Positions 10,902 through 23,326 of a stretch of 52,506 bases of DNA are shown in pieces. Every line of letters starts with the position of its first letter. Position 1 is the stretch's first letter. The notes under the pieces are model-generated. The model was given only the letters and a program-made list of their open reading frames with translations, did no database searches and had not been told where the DNA came from. Origin of the DNA: Gymnopilus junonius. Taxonomy: Eukaryota; Basidiomycota; Agaricomycetes; Agaricales; Galerinaceae. The stretch is taken from the NCBI GenBank assembly GCA_015501075.1, contig JADNYJ010000242.1:1-52506 (forward strand), read 5' to 3'. Made by a program: the position numbers and the translations under genes.

Positions 10902-11720
10902 CTATTTTAAGGGATAGAACTTGAGACCAAGAGACTGACAATGTTTTAGAAAATCAATTGGGCCAAGGTTCTTGGTGAACATATCAGCAACATTCTCATT
11001 GGTTGGAACATAATAGATCTTGATATTGCCAAGTTCAATTTGTTCCTGAATGTAATGGTAGCATATCTCAATATGCTTTATCCCCTTTTGGGTTATGGGA
11101 TTTTGTGAGTTAAAGATAGCTCCATGACTGTCACCATAGAGTGGGACATATGGGATTGGCATACCAAGTTCACCAAATAGAATTTTGTACTATGCACAAT
11201 CTCATGCACAGTCAGAGAGTGCCATGTATTTGGCCATTGTAGTGGAGGTCACAACAAGAGTCTGTGTCTTGGAGTGCCACTTGACACTTCCAGCAGCAAG
11301 GGAAAAGAAGTATCCCTGCATAGATTGACGCTTTCAATCTAACTCTGTGTGATCATCTCCATATGAGGCATCACAGTAGGCATATAATCCTAGGTCACTA
11401 TTGCTGTCATAAACAAGAGCATAGTTATGTGTACCGATTAGATAATGCATGATGTAATAGGCTCTGTTTAGATGATCTTCAGATGGGTTCGCAGTGAACT
11501 TAGCCATCTGAGTGACTGCAAAGGCAATGTCGGGACATGTTCCGAGCATCAAATATAGCAAGGATCTGATCACCAACTGGTATTGTGACCTTAACAACAG
11601 CATTGAAGTACCATCAAATGGTTCTGGCTTGTAGCCAGTAGGAAGCAGAGTTTGAGCAGATTTGGCATCAGCCCTGCTGAAGCATGTGAGAACCTTATTC
11701 AAATAAGGGACCTGATCAAG
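10902..11720 (-). pseudogene. Copia reverse transcriptase thumb and RNase H
   Basis: The minus-strand frame 11702-11334 carries the end of the reverse transcriptase and the connection (LIRSLLYLMLGTCPDIAFAV-like, then MAKFTANPSEDHLNRAYYIM) and enters RNase H at DLGLYAYCDASYGDDH. A break near 11330 and in-frame stops around 11170-11300 separate it from the C-terminal part 11162-10902 (LYGDSHGAIFNSQNPITQKG, then HYIQEQIELGNIKIYYV and ENVADMFTKNLG), which is the conserved copia RNase H end. It joins at 11720/18166 with the YVDD segment once LINE C is removed. RNase H degrades the RNA template during reverse transcription. Confidence 0.9.
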
Positions 11721-11730
11721 GTATAATTTT

Positions 11731-11769
<39 letters not shown>

Positions 11770-12225
11770 AGGATTTATATACCGGTGCGCGAAAGCAGTC
11801 CGGTCACAGATGTACATACACCCAAGTAATCTACCGTTAAACTACGCCTAGTGCGAGACTGGCTCTCGCGGGCCAACTTAGGACCATAAAACAATGGGCC
11901 CGTACTCTCGTTGATGCCCCAACCGAAGGGAGGGGTCCAACAAAGTAAAAGAAGGGCACCGGAAGGGGGCCCGCCAGCCAAACCCGACAGCCCAGGATGC
12001 GTGCATACTGTGTTAGCCACTGAAGGCAGACCATTTCGGGTCACCGAAGTGGGGGGCCACACTTGTCTGTCGATAGCGCCGGAGCTCCAGAACCCAGACC
12101 CCCACCCTCAACCCAGCAAAGCCGAAGCCGCCAAGTATTAGGACTCTGTTCTGAGCGCACCCAAACCGCCGAATCCAGCCAGCAGGAACACACCTACCTT
12201 GCCCAACCAAGTTATCCGACACCCC

Positions 12226-15200
12226 GAGGGGGGCGGTTGAAGGCGAACGCCATGGGGTTAGCCTTCAAAAAGGATACGAGCTGATCCAGATGAACTGGAT
12301 AGTCATGACGGTCATGCTGGGGACACGTCCGGAATAAGTGGTCATGAGATTGGGTATGGAAGCTGCACTCGCAACTGGTAGATTCAGGGATATTGAATCG
12401 AGAATAATACTCCCCGATGGGAGCATGGTTGGTGATGGCGCGAGTGACCCTTGTAAAGAGAGTCAGGTCGCCGCCTGCAGCTTGAAGCCAGGGACCGCCT
12501 CATTTGGCCCGTGGTTCGAGTCGACCCCCATCGAGGTCAGTGAGCAACAAAAATTGTCGCCCTGAGTACGAAGGTTGCTGGAACAACTCCTGCCAGCCTT
12601 CCCCCGGATTATCGTCAGCTGCTTTGCGCAGCGCCGCAAGTGAGTGCGGCATGTTAGGCCCCACTGCTACAGAGAGCTCAGTCGCCATGAGATGAGCTTG
12701 ATAGTGTATGCCCCACTTCAGAGAAGAAGGGACATGATGAAGGGAGATGTGGCGGCCAGGGCCCCTGGTCCACCACTCTGTAAGGGCACAGATCACAGCC
12801 AAGGAATGACCCTGGCCGGAATGCACGGAGGCATCAAGCAGACTTCCCAAAGCCTTGGTGGAATCCGACAAGATAACAATGTAGTCACAGTTGTCCATGG
12901 CGCAAGCCCGGACAATTGCAGTATGAAGAGAATAGAGCTCCGCATCCTCTGCAAGAGCACTCCCAGCTGCGTAGCGAGATGCATGCACCTCAACTCCCTG
13001 GCGAAAGACAAGCGAAGCTGCAATAGCCTGCTTGTTCCGGTCAGTGGGGCGACTACCATCGCCGACACAGATCAGAGTGGACGGTTCCCGCTTCGAGGCC
13101 TCCCAGAAGCAGTCTAACCATTCGCGCCAGAGCCCAACCTTATCCTTGGGGCCGGAGTGATATCAAAGCGAATTCCATGATGTAACTCAAGGAATCGCCC
13201 GCCTGGACGAGCCTCTGGAGCAAAGGGCTCCAGCGGCTCGCTGACTACATGGAGCATGTCATCGACGTCCATAACAGTACCCCGCACCTTAGTGCATTGT
13301 GGGGCAGTCATAAAGGCAGCAGAGCGAGGGTGAGGAGTCGCTCCTTTGGAAAAGGGCGCACTCAGAAGAGAGCGCACCGGGTGAGTGTCCGAGAGGGCCG
13401 CCATGCGCAGAACACCGACTGCAGCAGCACGTTTCAGGACTAAGTTGATAGGGACCAGGCCAGCAAGGGCCTCAATCCCTCCAGTTGGGAGGTGCGGAAT
13501 GCACCAGTAATCCAGAGCGCAGCATGAGTTGCATGCTGGTCAGTAGTTTAATGGTTCCCTGGCACTTGCGCCTTGGAAGAACCACAAGCGAAGGCCGTAT
13601 GTCGCGATAGGCAACACACAAGACCTGTAAAGCAGACGCTTTTGCATGGGCGTAAGCCCCCTAGATGAGTTACCAAGCATCCGCATCGCCTTAATGGTGG
13701 TGAAGGACTTGGTGGAGTAATACCGGACATGTTCGTGAAATGTCAGTTTCCGGTCGAAGAAGAAACCCAAGTACCGCCAAAACGGCTTGGGCGTCAGACG
13801 CTGTCACGGGTGTAGGGAGCATACCCTAGATCCATGGACGGATTGAACTCCGAGTGAGAAGATCAAAATGGAATAACTCCGTTTTGTCGTGCTCAAGAGC
13901 GAGGGCAACTTTGTGAAGAGTTCGAAAATCACTGCATAGGACCTCTTCAAGGCTAAGCAGTTGGCGTCAAGGGTCTTTGACTGCACAATGAGGGTGCCGT
14001 CATCGACGTAGGAGAGCAGAGTGGTATCAGAGACCGACTCATTCTGCATGAAGAGCTTCAGCACTGGTGCAAGGAAGAGTGCCGAAAGTACCGGGGACAA
14101 AGCAGAGCCCTGCCCCACCCCGACATCAGCTTGTCGGGGGTCAGATTGAAAACCGTTCCAGGCATACGACGTGGAACGGCCGACCAGGTATGATGAAAAG
14201 AATTCCACCACGTTAGGAGGGAAGCCCTGCTTCCTGAGGATCGCAATCAGCACTTCGTGATTGAGGGAAGGGAAGAACTGTGCCACGTCGAAGGCGATGA
14301 CACTGGTCTTTAAGCCGCGAGCCCACCCTGCATGCACCAGGTGCGTGAGGAGCAAGCCCGCATCCTCAGTGGAGCGCTGACGCACACCACCGAGTTGATT
14401 AGGGTGAAAGATATCGTGCTTGACAGCATCGAATTGAATGCGGTTGGAAAGCATTTTCTCAACCAATTTGCCAAGGGTGTTCAGGAGCACAATGGGCCTG
14501 AACGCCTTAGGCATGGAATATGAGGGCTTGTTCGGTTTAGGAATAATAACTGACAAGGACTCCTTGAAATGAGTCGGCCAATACCCAACCCGAAGGCAGG
14601 CGTTAGCCAACTGCATGAACACCTGAAGACAGTGTTCGTCGTGAATAATTGCCTTAAGGTGTGACCACTTGATATGATCAGGACCCGGCGCCGAGTTGTT
14701 GGAGCAGGATGCCAAGGCCTCCCTCAATTCCAACAGTGAAAAGGCAGTCCACTCTCGCACTTCCATGTTGGGAAGGGAGGTGAGGCCACCAATGTCGTAC
14801 GTTCGGTCAGAGGCCGAGTTGTACATGCCATGAAGGGCGTCCCAGAGGGAGGGCATATCATGGCAGGGCTGTCCATTGAATTGGATAGCCTCAGAGGGTG
14901 GTAACTTGCGCTGCTGGATCCAATTCATGAGATCCCAGGGGCGCTTGTTAGTAGTAGCAACTTCAGTGATGCATTCATCAAAGAATTTGCGCTTAGCAGC
15001 CTTGACAGCTTTGCGGAAAATTTTATGGTTATCGCGAGAGTTATCCCCTGATAAGCATCGAAGGAATCCTCACACGAGTCGTCCCACCAGGGACGGGAGT
15101 GAGGGGAAATACGAATCGTCTTGGAATACTTTCGCCAAGCATCCGAGAAAGCAGAAGCCACATCCGAAGACACAGCCTCCACCTGATCCGGGGTGTGATC

Positions 15201-15990
15201 GGCGCAAAGGGATCAATGCCCTTGAGCTTCTCAATGATGGACAACAAGAAGTCATCCAATTGATCCGGTGGCAGTGAGCGCATCGGAACAGTGCTGCCGC
15301 CGGAGCGACAGAAATAGAACAAGCCAACGGAACATGGTCCGATGGCCCGCGCCAAGTTCCCTCCCGAGTGCCTGCAGACAGCTCCTCGTAGGTTGAACGA
15401 AGATGAGGTCGATGACCGACTCTCGTAGAGATGGGTTGCCAGGGATGTGAGTGGGACCCGGATTGACTGGGAGAGAAAGCATCAACCCCAGGGTAGCTGC
15501 TGTGTTCAGCAGGTTGTTGGCTGTCATCCGATGATGCAGGACACCAGGGTCCCACTTATTCGAATGACAGTTGAAGTCACCCCCCATGTAATGAAACATT
15601 GGAAGAAAGTCGGCCTGCTCAGTGAGCAAGTCGATAGCTGTGTGTTTGTCATCAGAATACACATTCAGTAAATTAACAACAGTGTCCCGGTAAACAGAGA
15701 CACCACCATGATGTCACGGTGATCTATAAGATCTCGTCGCATGGCAGGGCGCCAGGGGTTCACCTCGTCGAAACGTAGGTCAGAACGCGAGGCCGGAGCC
15801 CAGTGGGGTCAGGCCGAACCATTACCTTCCAATCAGGGTGGTTCGGTGCACCAATAACTGCCTCACCTTCGTGATCTCTCGAAGACGGGGCACTCGTATC
15901 TCACGCCAAGGTGGCTCTTGCAAGAAAATAATGTCAAAAGAATCCTTTAGATGGTCAGAAGTACATCGATATGACCATAATTCTGGTTAC
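12226..15990 (-). pseudogene. LINE C ORF2: endonuclease, reverse transcriptase, RNase H
   Basis: AP-type endonuclease: FHYMGGDFNCHSNKWDPG and ESVIDLIFVQPTR with a following GHRTM region (15250-15950). Reverse transcriptase occupies 14928-13804: KAFRPIVLLNTLGKLVEKML, then TSVIAFDVAQFFPSLNHEVL with the first catalytic Asp, VGVGQGSALSPVLSALF, and the YVDDG box. A frameshift near 13900 follows LTKLPSLL. RNase H is at 12988-12500: CVGDGS, AEDAELYSL, ILSDSTKAL. A UGA interrupts before the terminal knuckle (CECxFHTQ region, 12330-12360), and the frame ends PRGVG at about 12226. Target-primed reverse transcription is the expected activity. Confidence 0.9.
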
Positions 15991-16029
15991 AATTGTACGA
16001 AATTATTCTAACGTCCTCCTTTCTTCTCA

Positions 16030-18020
16030 TTATCGAGCTAGGGGAGGGACGTTAGACGTCAAGGTCCGGAGTGCGCGCTTATCACGTACCTCGCGGTATT
16101 TTGCGATGATCCAATCATGATCGAAGCGGTGTTCCCAGAACTTGCAATTGTGTCCTGTGGCAGGGTGCTCGCCCCGGCAATTGGGGCAGCGGGCCTTGTG
16201 GGGGCATGGCTCACCAGCTGGAGTGGGGTGGCGCATACCGTCCGAATCCGGCAGAGGCCGGTTGCAGCAGGGCGCGAGGGCGCGATGCTCATCAGTGGCG
16301 TGAGGCCCGCCGCATCGCCGCAGCGACGCTGGTGGGCCCTACAATCCTTGGTGAGGTGACCCCAGCGCTGGCAGCGCTGGCACATGGGGACACCTCATCG
16401 AGCGGCGGCTGGCTTCATGTAGAGCAGCTCGTCCTTGTAGCGAAAGCCTTGTTAATAAGCGTCTTCGCGGTGCTCCAGTCTGGGAATCCCAGATCTCAAA
16501 GTAGCAGTCGAACTTGGAGCTCTTTGCTGATTGACGTACGAGGCGTGCATGCCCCGCAAAAGGAACGCCGAGAAGAGAGGGGCCCTTTCGAGCGCCCTCT
16601 CAATGTCGGCGATGGTGGTGGGAGTCCTCTGGAAGACATCCGTAATAGGGGACATCCAAAACCTTCAGGAAGGCTTTGGACATAGGAAGTCCGACCCAGG
16701 GTGTCAACTCCTTGTTGGCATCGGCGGTGCCCTGGACAAGTTATAGATAGCACCCCGAGGAGCATAAGCTCATCAGTCGTGGGTACGTGATTAGTGTGTA
16801 GAGCCCACCCACGATAGGCGGCTCTGCAGAGGTGATCCGAATATCGAATCGGTCGAGGGCCATCATCCGGTTGATCTCATCAACCAGGGTAGCGAGTATG
16901 ATGTTCATCGGCGCACGGTCATTGAACACCACGAGAACTTGGTGGCGCGTAGGGCCAGCCGTGACGTAGTCAAGCCCTTTAGACTTGGCCGGGGTAGCGG
17001 GTCGAGACGGGCCCTGAGAGGGTCCGGAACCGGGGTCTGGGCCCAGGCCTGACATGGCCCGGGTCCAGGTTTGTGGTGCCATCTGAGTGACTGCATGCTC
17101 AAAGTAGCGATTAGTAAGCGACCCCGGGTTGAGGACCCCGGAACTGGTGTCCAGAGTTTCGAGGTGAAGGAGCGCTTGGGATGAGAGGAGAGGGGAACAG
17201 GAGGGGGCCCTGGAGGGGGCGGCCTCTGATATTGGACCAGCTTGGCCTTCTGTTTGCGAGGCTGAAGCTTGGTGCGAGAGGAAGCGGGAGCGGGGGCCTT
17301 GGGAGGCTCCGCAGGGTCCGCTGGAGGGCCAGTCTGCTTTGGAGGGGCGGACTGGGAAGATGAAGGCTCAGGTTGAGCGGGAGGAGCAACCCCCCCTTCC
17401 CGAGTCTTAGCTAGGTCCCGATACATGAGGTCTGCTAGGGAACTATCAGAATCGATGAGGTTATGGACGATTGACCATCTGAGAGACGGCGATCATGCGC
17501 TGACACCCGTGGCCTCCTTGGCCCAAGGGGAAGTATTGATCGAGTTCACTATCTTAGTGAAAAGACCACATAATCAGAGCGATCTGCCCCTGATAAAGTA
17601 GAAGGGCCGTTGGTCATCATAAATGAACCAATGGTCTTCAGTGACTCCGCCACAGCAACCCAGTCCCCCTCCGATCCTGTGAGGGAAAGGGCACTTGGCA
17701 GCGGCTCTGGAGAAGCGCTTGGGAGAGGGAAGCGAACTGTATCATCATCCTCCCCCATGGAAACATCGGGGATGAAGCCCTCGAAGCAATGGGAGTAGTG
17801 GCCCGCGAGTGGATCGCTGACCGAGACTCAGTCTCCTCCCGCTCGCGAGGAGCGGGGGTGGCTGAAGCATATCTCTCTCGAGCGGATCGAGAGGACGAAG
17901 AACCCTCAGGGGTTGGAGATTTGGAGCTCGAAGCTCCGACGGGTGGAATACGCCCCCAGAGGCAGAAAGGGTGGGGCGCTTGGGCGCGGACGATGATGAT
18001 CGGTGGCCATCGACTTGCAC
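16030..18020 (-). pseudogene. LINE C ORF1: gag-like zinc-knuckle protein
   Basis: A probable start, ATG with MATDHHRPRPSAPP, lies at about 18017. Pieces in different frames follow: a Ser/Arg-rich part (RSARERYASATPAPRERE); MGEDDDTVRFPLPSASPEP; a Pro/Ala/Lys-rich part (17426-17160); and a folded segment with HQVLVVFNDRAPMNIILATL (16.8-17.0 kb) typical of RNA-binding gag modules of fungal LINEs. The end has CCHC knuckles: CQRCQRWGHLTKDC, then C..C..H..C near 16290-16340 in a shifted frame, and CPNCRGEHPATGHNC. At least four frameshifts are needed to connect them. The protein would coat LINE RNA in the retrotransposition particle. Confidence 0.85.
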
Positions 18021-18165
18021 TAAAGGTGCGTACACACTCGAATAACTGTAAACAGCTATCCAAGAACCAGATCACAGGTTGTGGAGAAAAGTTGCGGTGT
18101 TGCGAGGTATCGACGTTTTGCAATGGTGGTGGTTTGTGGGAAAGAAGGATGTATAATTTTCCCTT

Positions 18166-18415
18166 GTCACATTGTATTCTCATCTGCAGAAACTCCTTGC
18201 ATTTGCCAAGATCGCAACAATCCCACTTATCCATAAAGAGCTTTTTCTTCTCTTGGATTAATTTAGTGGCAGGACCCATTATGACAATATCATCAACATA
18301 TGCCAACATGATGACAAGGGTCCCATTGCTGTGTCTTGTGATGAATATGCCAGCATTGGCATATAGGCATTTGAACCCAAGTTCCTGTAAGGATCAATCA
18401 AGTTCATGCCACCAT
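18166..18415 (-). pseudogene. Copia reverse transcriptase, YVDD segment
   Basis: This short copia block lies between LINEs D and C. It has NAGIFITRHSNGTLVIMLAY directly followed by VDDIVIMGPATKLIQ, so the catalytic YVDD is present, then FMDKWDCCDLGKCKEFLQM and DKGKLY, where LINE C interrupts. The frame continues into LINE C and gives a misleadingly long open segment (17638-18309). An in-frame stop before the ELGFK segment shows independent decay. Confidence 0.92.
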
Positions 18416-18433
18416 GCACATGCAGCTTGTTTT

Positions 18434-21201
18434 TTTTTTTTTTTTTTTTTAAATCAAGGATTTATATACTGGTGCGTGAAAGCAGTCCGGTCGCAGATGT
18501 ACATACACCCAAGTAATCTACTGTTAAACTACGCCTAGTGCGAGACTGGCTCTCGCGGGCCAACTTAGGACCACAAACCAGTGGGCCCATACTCTCGTTG
18601 ATGCCCCGACCGAAGGGAGGGGTCCAACAAATTAAAGAAGGGCACCGGAAGGGGGCCCGCCAGCCAAACCTGACAGCCCAGGATGCGCGCATACTGTGTT
18701 AGCCACTGAAGGCAGACCATTTCGGGTCACCGAAGTGGGGGGCCACACTTGTCTGTCGATAGTGCCGGAGCTCCAGAACCCAGACCCCCACCCTCAACCC
18801 AGCAAGGCCGAAGCCCGCCAAGTATTAGGACTCTGTTCTGAGTGCATCCCAAACCGCCGAATCCAGCCAGCAGGAACAACGCCTCCCTTGCCCAACCAAG
18901 TTATCCGACACCCCGAGGGGGGCGGTTGAAGGCAAATGCCGTGGGGTTAGCCTTCAAAAAGAATACGAGCTGATCCAGACGAACTGGATAGTCATGACGG
19001 TCATGCTGGGGACACGTCCGGAATAAGTGGTCATGAGTTTGGGTGTGGAAGCCGCACTCACAACTGGTAGATTCAGGGATGTTGAATCGAGAATAATACT
19101 CCCCGATGGGAGCATGGTTGGTGATGGCACGAGTGACCCTGGTAAAGAGAGTCAAGTCGCCGCCTGCAGCTTGAAGCCAGGGACCGCCTCATTTGGCCCA
19201 TGGTTCGAGTTGACCCCCGTCGAGGTTGGTGAGTGACAGAAATTGTCGCCCTGAGTATGAAGGTTGCTGGAACAACTCTTGCCAGCCTTCCCCTGGATTA
19301 TCATCAGCCGCTTTACGCAATGACGCAAGTGAGTGTGGCATGTTGGGCCCCACCGCTACAGAAAGCTCAGTTGCCATGAGATGAGCTTGGTAGTGTATGC
19401 CCCACTTCAAAGAAGATGGGACATGATGAAGAGAGATGCAGCGGCCAGGACCTCTGGTCCACCACTCTGTAAGGGTGCGGATCACAGCCAAGGAATGACC
19501 CTGGCCGGAATGCACGGAAGCATCAAGCAGACTCCCCAGAGCCTTGGTGGAGTCCGACATGATAACAATGTAGTCACAGTTGTCCATGGCACAGGCCCAG
19601 ACAATTGCAGTACGAAGGGAGTAGAGCTCAGCATCCTCTGCAAGAGCACTCCCAGCCGCGTAGCGAGATGCATGCACCTCAGCTCCTTGGCGAAATACAA
19701 GCAAAGCTGCAATAGCCTGCTTGTTCTGGTCAGTGGGGTGACTGCCATTGCCAACACAAACCAGAGTGGACGGTTCCCGCTTCGAAGCTTCCCAGAAGCG
19801 GTCTAACCATTCGCGCTGAAGCCCAACCTTTTCCTTGGGTGCCAGAGTGATATCAAAGCGAATTCCGTGATGTAACTCAAGGAATCGCCCGCCTGGACGA
19901 GCCTCTGGGGCAAATGGCTCCAGCGGCTGCTGACTACATGGAGCATGTCATCAACGTCCATAACGTCCCCGCACCTTAGCCGTTGTGGGGCGTCATAAAA
20001 GCAGGGAGCGAGGGTGAGGAGTCCGCCTTTGGAAAAGGGCGCACTCAAGAGGGAGCGCACTGGATGAGTGTCCGAGAGGGCCGCCATACGCAGAACACCT
20101 ACTGTGGCAGCACGTTTCAAGACTAAGTTGATAGGGACCAGGCCAGCAAGGGCCTTGATCCCTCCCATTGGGGAGGTGCGGAATGCACCAGTAATCCAGA
20201 GCACAGCATGGCGTTGCATGCTGGTCAGAAGTTTGATGGTCCCCTGGCACTTAGTGCCCTGGAAGAACCCCAGTCGGAGGCCGTATGTTGCAATAGGCAA
20301 CACACAAGACCTGTAAAGCAGATGCTTTTGCATGGGCATAAGCCCCCTAGATGAGTTACCAAGCATCCTCATCGCCTTAACGGTGGTGAAGGACTTGGTG
20401 GAATAGTACCGGACATGCTCGTGGAATGTCAATTTCTGGTCAAAGAAGAAACCCAAGTACCGCCAGAACGGCTTGGGCATCAGACGTCTGTCCCGGGTGT
20501 AGGGAGCATACCCTAGATCCATGGATGGATTGAACTCCGAGTGAGAATGATCAAAATGGAATAACTCTGTTTTGTCGTGTTCAAGAGTGAGGGCGAACTT
20601 TGTGAAGAGTTCGAAGATCACCGCATAGGACCTTTTCAAGGCTATGCAGTTGGCATCGAGTGTCTTTGACTGTACAATAAGTGTGCCATCATCGACATAA
20701 GAAAGCAGAGTGGTGTCGGAAACCGATACATTCTGCATGAAAAGCTTCAGCACTGGTGTGAGGAAGAGCGCTGAGAGTACCGGGGACAGAGCAGAGCCCT
20801 GCCCCACCCCGACGTCAGCCTGCCGGGGGTCAGATTGAAAACCATTCCATGTGTAAGATGTGGAATGGCCGACCAGGTATGATGAAAAGAATTCCACCAC
20901 GTTAGGAGGAAAGCCCTGCTTCCTGAGAATCACAATCAACACTTCGTGATTGAGGGAAGGGAAGAATTGTGCCACATCGAAGGCGATGACACTGGTCTTT
21001 AAACTGCGAGCCCACCCTGCACGCACCAGGTGTGTGAGGAGCAAGCCCGCATCCTCAGTGGAGCACTGACGCACACCACCAAGTTGATTAGGGTGAAAGA
21101 TATCGTGCTTAACAGCATCGAATTGAATACGGTTGGAAAGCATTTTCTCAACCAATTTGCCAAGGGTGTTCAGGAGCACAATGGGCCTGAACGCCTTAGG
21201 C
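18434..21201 (-). mobile_element. LINE copy D, 5'-truncated in reverse transcriptase
   Basis: Poly(T) of about 20 at the left. Target-site duplication GCACATGCAGCTTGTTTT at 18416-18433 and 21202-21219. The 5' end falls at the reverse-transcriptase segment KAFRPIVLLN, within 2 bases of where copy E ends (reference positions 14512 and 14514 in copy C). It is inserted in the copia reverse transcriptase just after YGLKQAA. Confidence 0.95.
18900..21179 (-). pseudogene. LINE D ORF2 fragment (RT, RNase H, zinc knuckle)
   Basis: A single open frame of 458 codons (21179-19803) covers the reverse transcriptase: IAFDVAQFFPSLNHEVL, VGVGQGSALSPVLSALF, YVDDGTLIVQSKTL, and the thumb to about 19803. It is the longest intact RT stretch of the family here. 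A frameshift near 19840 shifts into RNase H (19704-19189: AEDAELYSLRTAIVWA, IVIMSDSTKALGS). The first RNase H aspartate reads VGNGS instead of VGDGS. UGA at about 19190 precedes the zinc-knuckle part (CECGFHTQTHDHLFRTC) ending PRGVG near 18901. It lacks the endonuclease and ORF1, so it was dead on arrival. Confidence 0.9.
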
Positions 21202-21219
21202 GCACATGCAGCTTGTTTT

Positions 21220-21640
21220 AGCCCATAGATGGCTTGGTGCAGTCAGAGTACTTTCTTCTCCTTTCCTTTGGTTACAAAGCCTTCCAGCTGTTCCATGTAA
21301 ATTTCTTCATCAAGTGCTCCATATAGGAAAGCAGACTTGACATCAAGGGACTTGACTTGCCATTTCTCAAGCACAGCTAAGGCTAAGATAGTGTGGACCA
21401 ACTCAAACCAGACTACTGGTGAGAAGATCTCATCATAGTCTAGGCCTTCTACTTGGGAAAATCCCTTGGCAACTAGACGGGCTTTTTTATGTCCATTGGA
21501 CTTAATATCGAAAACCCAATGATTTTTGATGGCCTTCCGGCCTGGAGGTAGGTCAGCAAGCTCATAGACTTTATGCTTTTGAAGTGCCTCTAATTCTTCA
21601 AATTGAGCATTGTGCCATTCCTGCTTTTGATCAGGCAGTA
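21220..21640 (-). pseudogene. Copia reverse transcriptase, fingers and palm start
   Basis: Minus strand: PPGRKAIKNHWVFDIKSNG, KKARLVAKGFSQVEGLDYDE, IFSPVVWFELVHTILALAV, then VKSLDVKSAFLYGALDEEIY with the first catalytic Asp, MEQLEGFVTKGKEKKV, a stop, and LHQAIYGLKQAA, where LINE D enters. This is the canonical Ty1/copia RT beginning. It copies element RNA into DNA inside the virus-like particle. Confidence 0.93.
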
Positions 21641-21641
21641 A

Positions 21642-22570
21642 TCACCTGAGATCCTTGGTAGTCCAATTTTGGACATTCATAGGATCTGGAAGTGCCTCAT
21701 CAGAAATTGCCTTTGAAAGCAAATAGGCATACCAACGTGCTCCCCCTTCTGTTGCCAATTTGGCTATATCCGGGTACTCATCAGTAGTGTTGCTAGATGC
21801 TGTTGACAAATTGGGACCAGATTCCCAGATGTTACCTAATTTCTTTCGGTGATCTTTGTCTACTTTGGTACCAGGAGGGTATACATTTCCCTCCCTTTGC
21901 AGATCTTTCCTCTCACAGGTGCTTCTACATGAAGGTTCACCTGTATCTTCCCCTGGACATGGGATATTTGAAGGACCAGGTTGTGGTCCTTGTGGAGATT
22001 TAGGTGCTGGTCCCGTGGGAGGCTGAGGACCAGGATCAGCATCATCATGCGATCCCTGGTCGTCATTTGACAGAATATAGGGTGGAGAGTATCTAGGTTC
22101 ATCATCATTATTATCATGAGAATCACCAGTTTCCACTTCCAAAACAGGATCCTCCTGAGAAGATTTATGTGGTATTTTGGTAGTGTTAGGTACCTTAGAT
22201 TTGTCACATTTTGGGAATAGGTGTTCATCAAAAAGGGCAGTAGTTGCTATGAAGATGATATTTTTGGGGCTCCACATAAACAGCATTTTAGAATGATGTC
22301 CTTCATATCTGAGGAAAGTCATCAACTCAGATTTAGGTGAAAGTTTGTTTGCTCTAATGTCTTCTGGTAAGAAAACGTAAGCCCCGCATCCCAATATGCA
22401 TAGATTAGAGACATCAGGTGGAGATCCATGAACTAGTTCAAATGGAGTTCTCCAATCAGTCATTTCATGGGTGTTCTGTTATAGAGAAATACTGCATGAT
22501 TTATGCAGAATTCCCACCAACTGTCAGGTAGACAGGCAAAGAATCGCATGGACTTGGATTTTTCCATCAG
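21642..22570 (-). pseudogene. Copia integrase C-terminal region and linker
   Basis: An open frame (22463-21642) begins TDWRTPFELVHGSPPDVSNL and GCGAYVFLPEDIRANKLSPK, the TPFE and GC.AYV blocks of copia integrase C-termini, then MTFLRYEGHHSKMLF. A low-complexity Asp/Pro/Gln-rich linker (about residues 85-190) leads towards reverse transcriptase. The small gap to the integrase core (22464-22573) contains CINHAVFLYNRTPM out of frame, so a stop and a frameshift separate the blocks. Confidence 0.9.
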
Positions 22571-22573
22571 GGT

Positions 22574-23227
22574 TCAATTAAATCGCTCAGCATGGCCATT
22601 AGATTGAGGCTGGTGCAGCAGACTTGTATCAATTTTAATTCCCTCATCTCTCAGGAGATTGATGTATTGTTTGTCAATATATTCTCCTCCATTGTCTGAC
22701 ATCCATTCCTCAATAGTCACTTTGTACTGTGTTTTAACCATAGCAATGAATTGCCTGGTAGCAACTTTGGCATCACTCTTATTTTTCAATAGAGTGATCC
22801 ATCTATGAGAAGAATTGTCATCAAGGAAGAAGATGAAATATTTAAAGTGCTGATATGATTGCACTGAAAACTCCTTGAGATCAGAATGGATACATTGGAA
22901 AGGTCTGGAGGCATGCTTGGTATTCTCAGAAAAAGAGCATGAGTGCATCTTCCCTTTTGCACAGCCTTCACAGATTCCATGTTCCATGGGAACTTTGATA
23001 TTCAATGGAAAATTCTCAGTGTTAACCTTGAACTTTTTGAACACCTGATCAGATGGATGTCCTAATCGTCTATGCCACAAATCATAGGTATCAGCATATA
23101 CTGATTTCATCACAATCAAGCTCTTTCCAGAGACAATCTGTGATCTAACCCAAAATAGAGTGTCATGATGGGGACTTGGTAATGCACTTAGCAAAACCTT
23201 GTTATTCCCCTTTGAAACAAAGTTCAA
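22574..23227 (-). pseudogene. Copia integrase, zinc and catalytic domains
   Basis: 217 open codons. GAG-pre-integrase zinc motif: LWHRRLGHPS, then CEGCAKGK (HHCC). Catalytic core: first Asp in CIHSDLKEFSV, second in EEWMSDNGGEYIDKQY, Glu in HQPQSNGHAERFN, all three present. The frame stops immediately after the catalytic Glu. This is the best-preserved enzyme core of the copia element, and its motif spacing matches Ty1/copia. It would join element DNA ends to the host chromosome. Confidence 0.94.
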
Positions 23228-23326
23228 AGACTTTGTGTCACCTCAGACAAATACATTGCTTTGGAGGAGTTGCCCCATAGACAATAGTCATATGGTTATT
23301 ACAGGCATGTAAAAGACTGGATGTAA

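Larger units (their letters stand above)
11736..18150 (-). mobile_element. LINE copy C, nearly full length (6.4 kb)
   Basis: The 3' tail is a poly(T) of about 29 at the left, and the 5' end is at 18150. Target-site duplication GTATAATTTTCCCTT lies at 11721-11735 and 18151-18165. Going 5' to 3' on minus: a short leader, ORF1 (gag-like, zinc knuckles), ORF2 (AP endonuclease, reverse transcriptase, RNase H, terminal zinc knuckle), and a roughly 480-base 3' untranslated region. It is the only copy in the window with ORF1 and the endonuclease and serves as the family reference. The layout with AP endonuclease plus RNase H resembles Tad1/I-type LINEs of fungi; the clade is inferred. Several frameshifts make it inactive. 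Confidence 0.95.

Noticed and set aside
11736..11764. Poly(T) tracts as transcription terminators
   Set aside because: Each is the 3' poly(A) of a minus-strand LINE, flanked by a target-site duplication.
17638..18309. 223-codon protein starting with the YVDD segment
   Set aside because: It is a chance fusion of copia reverse transcriptase with LINE C sequence across the insertion junction.
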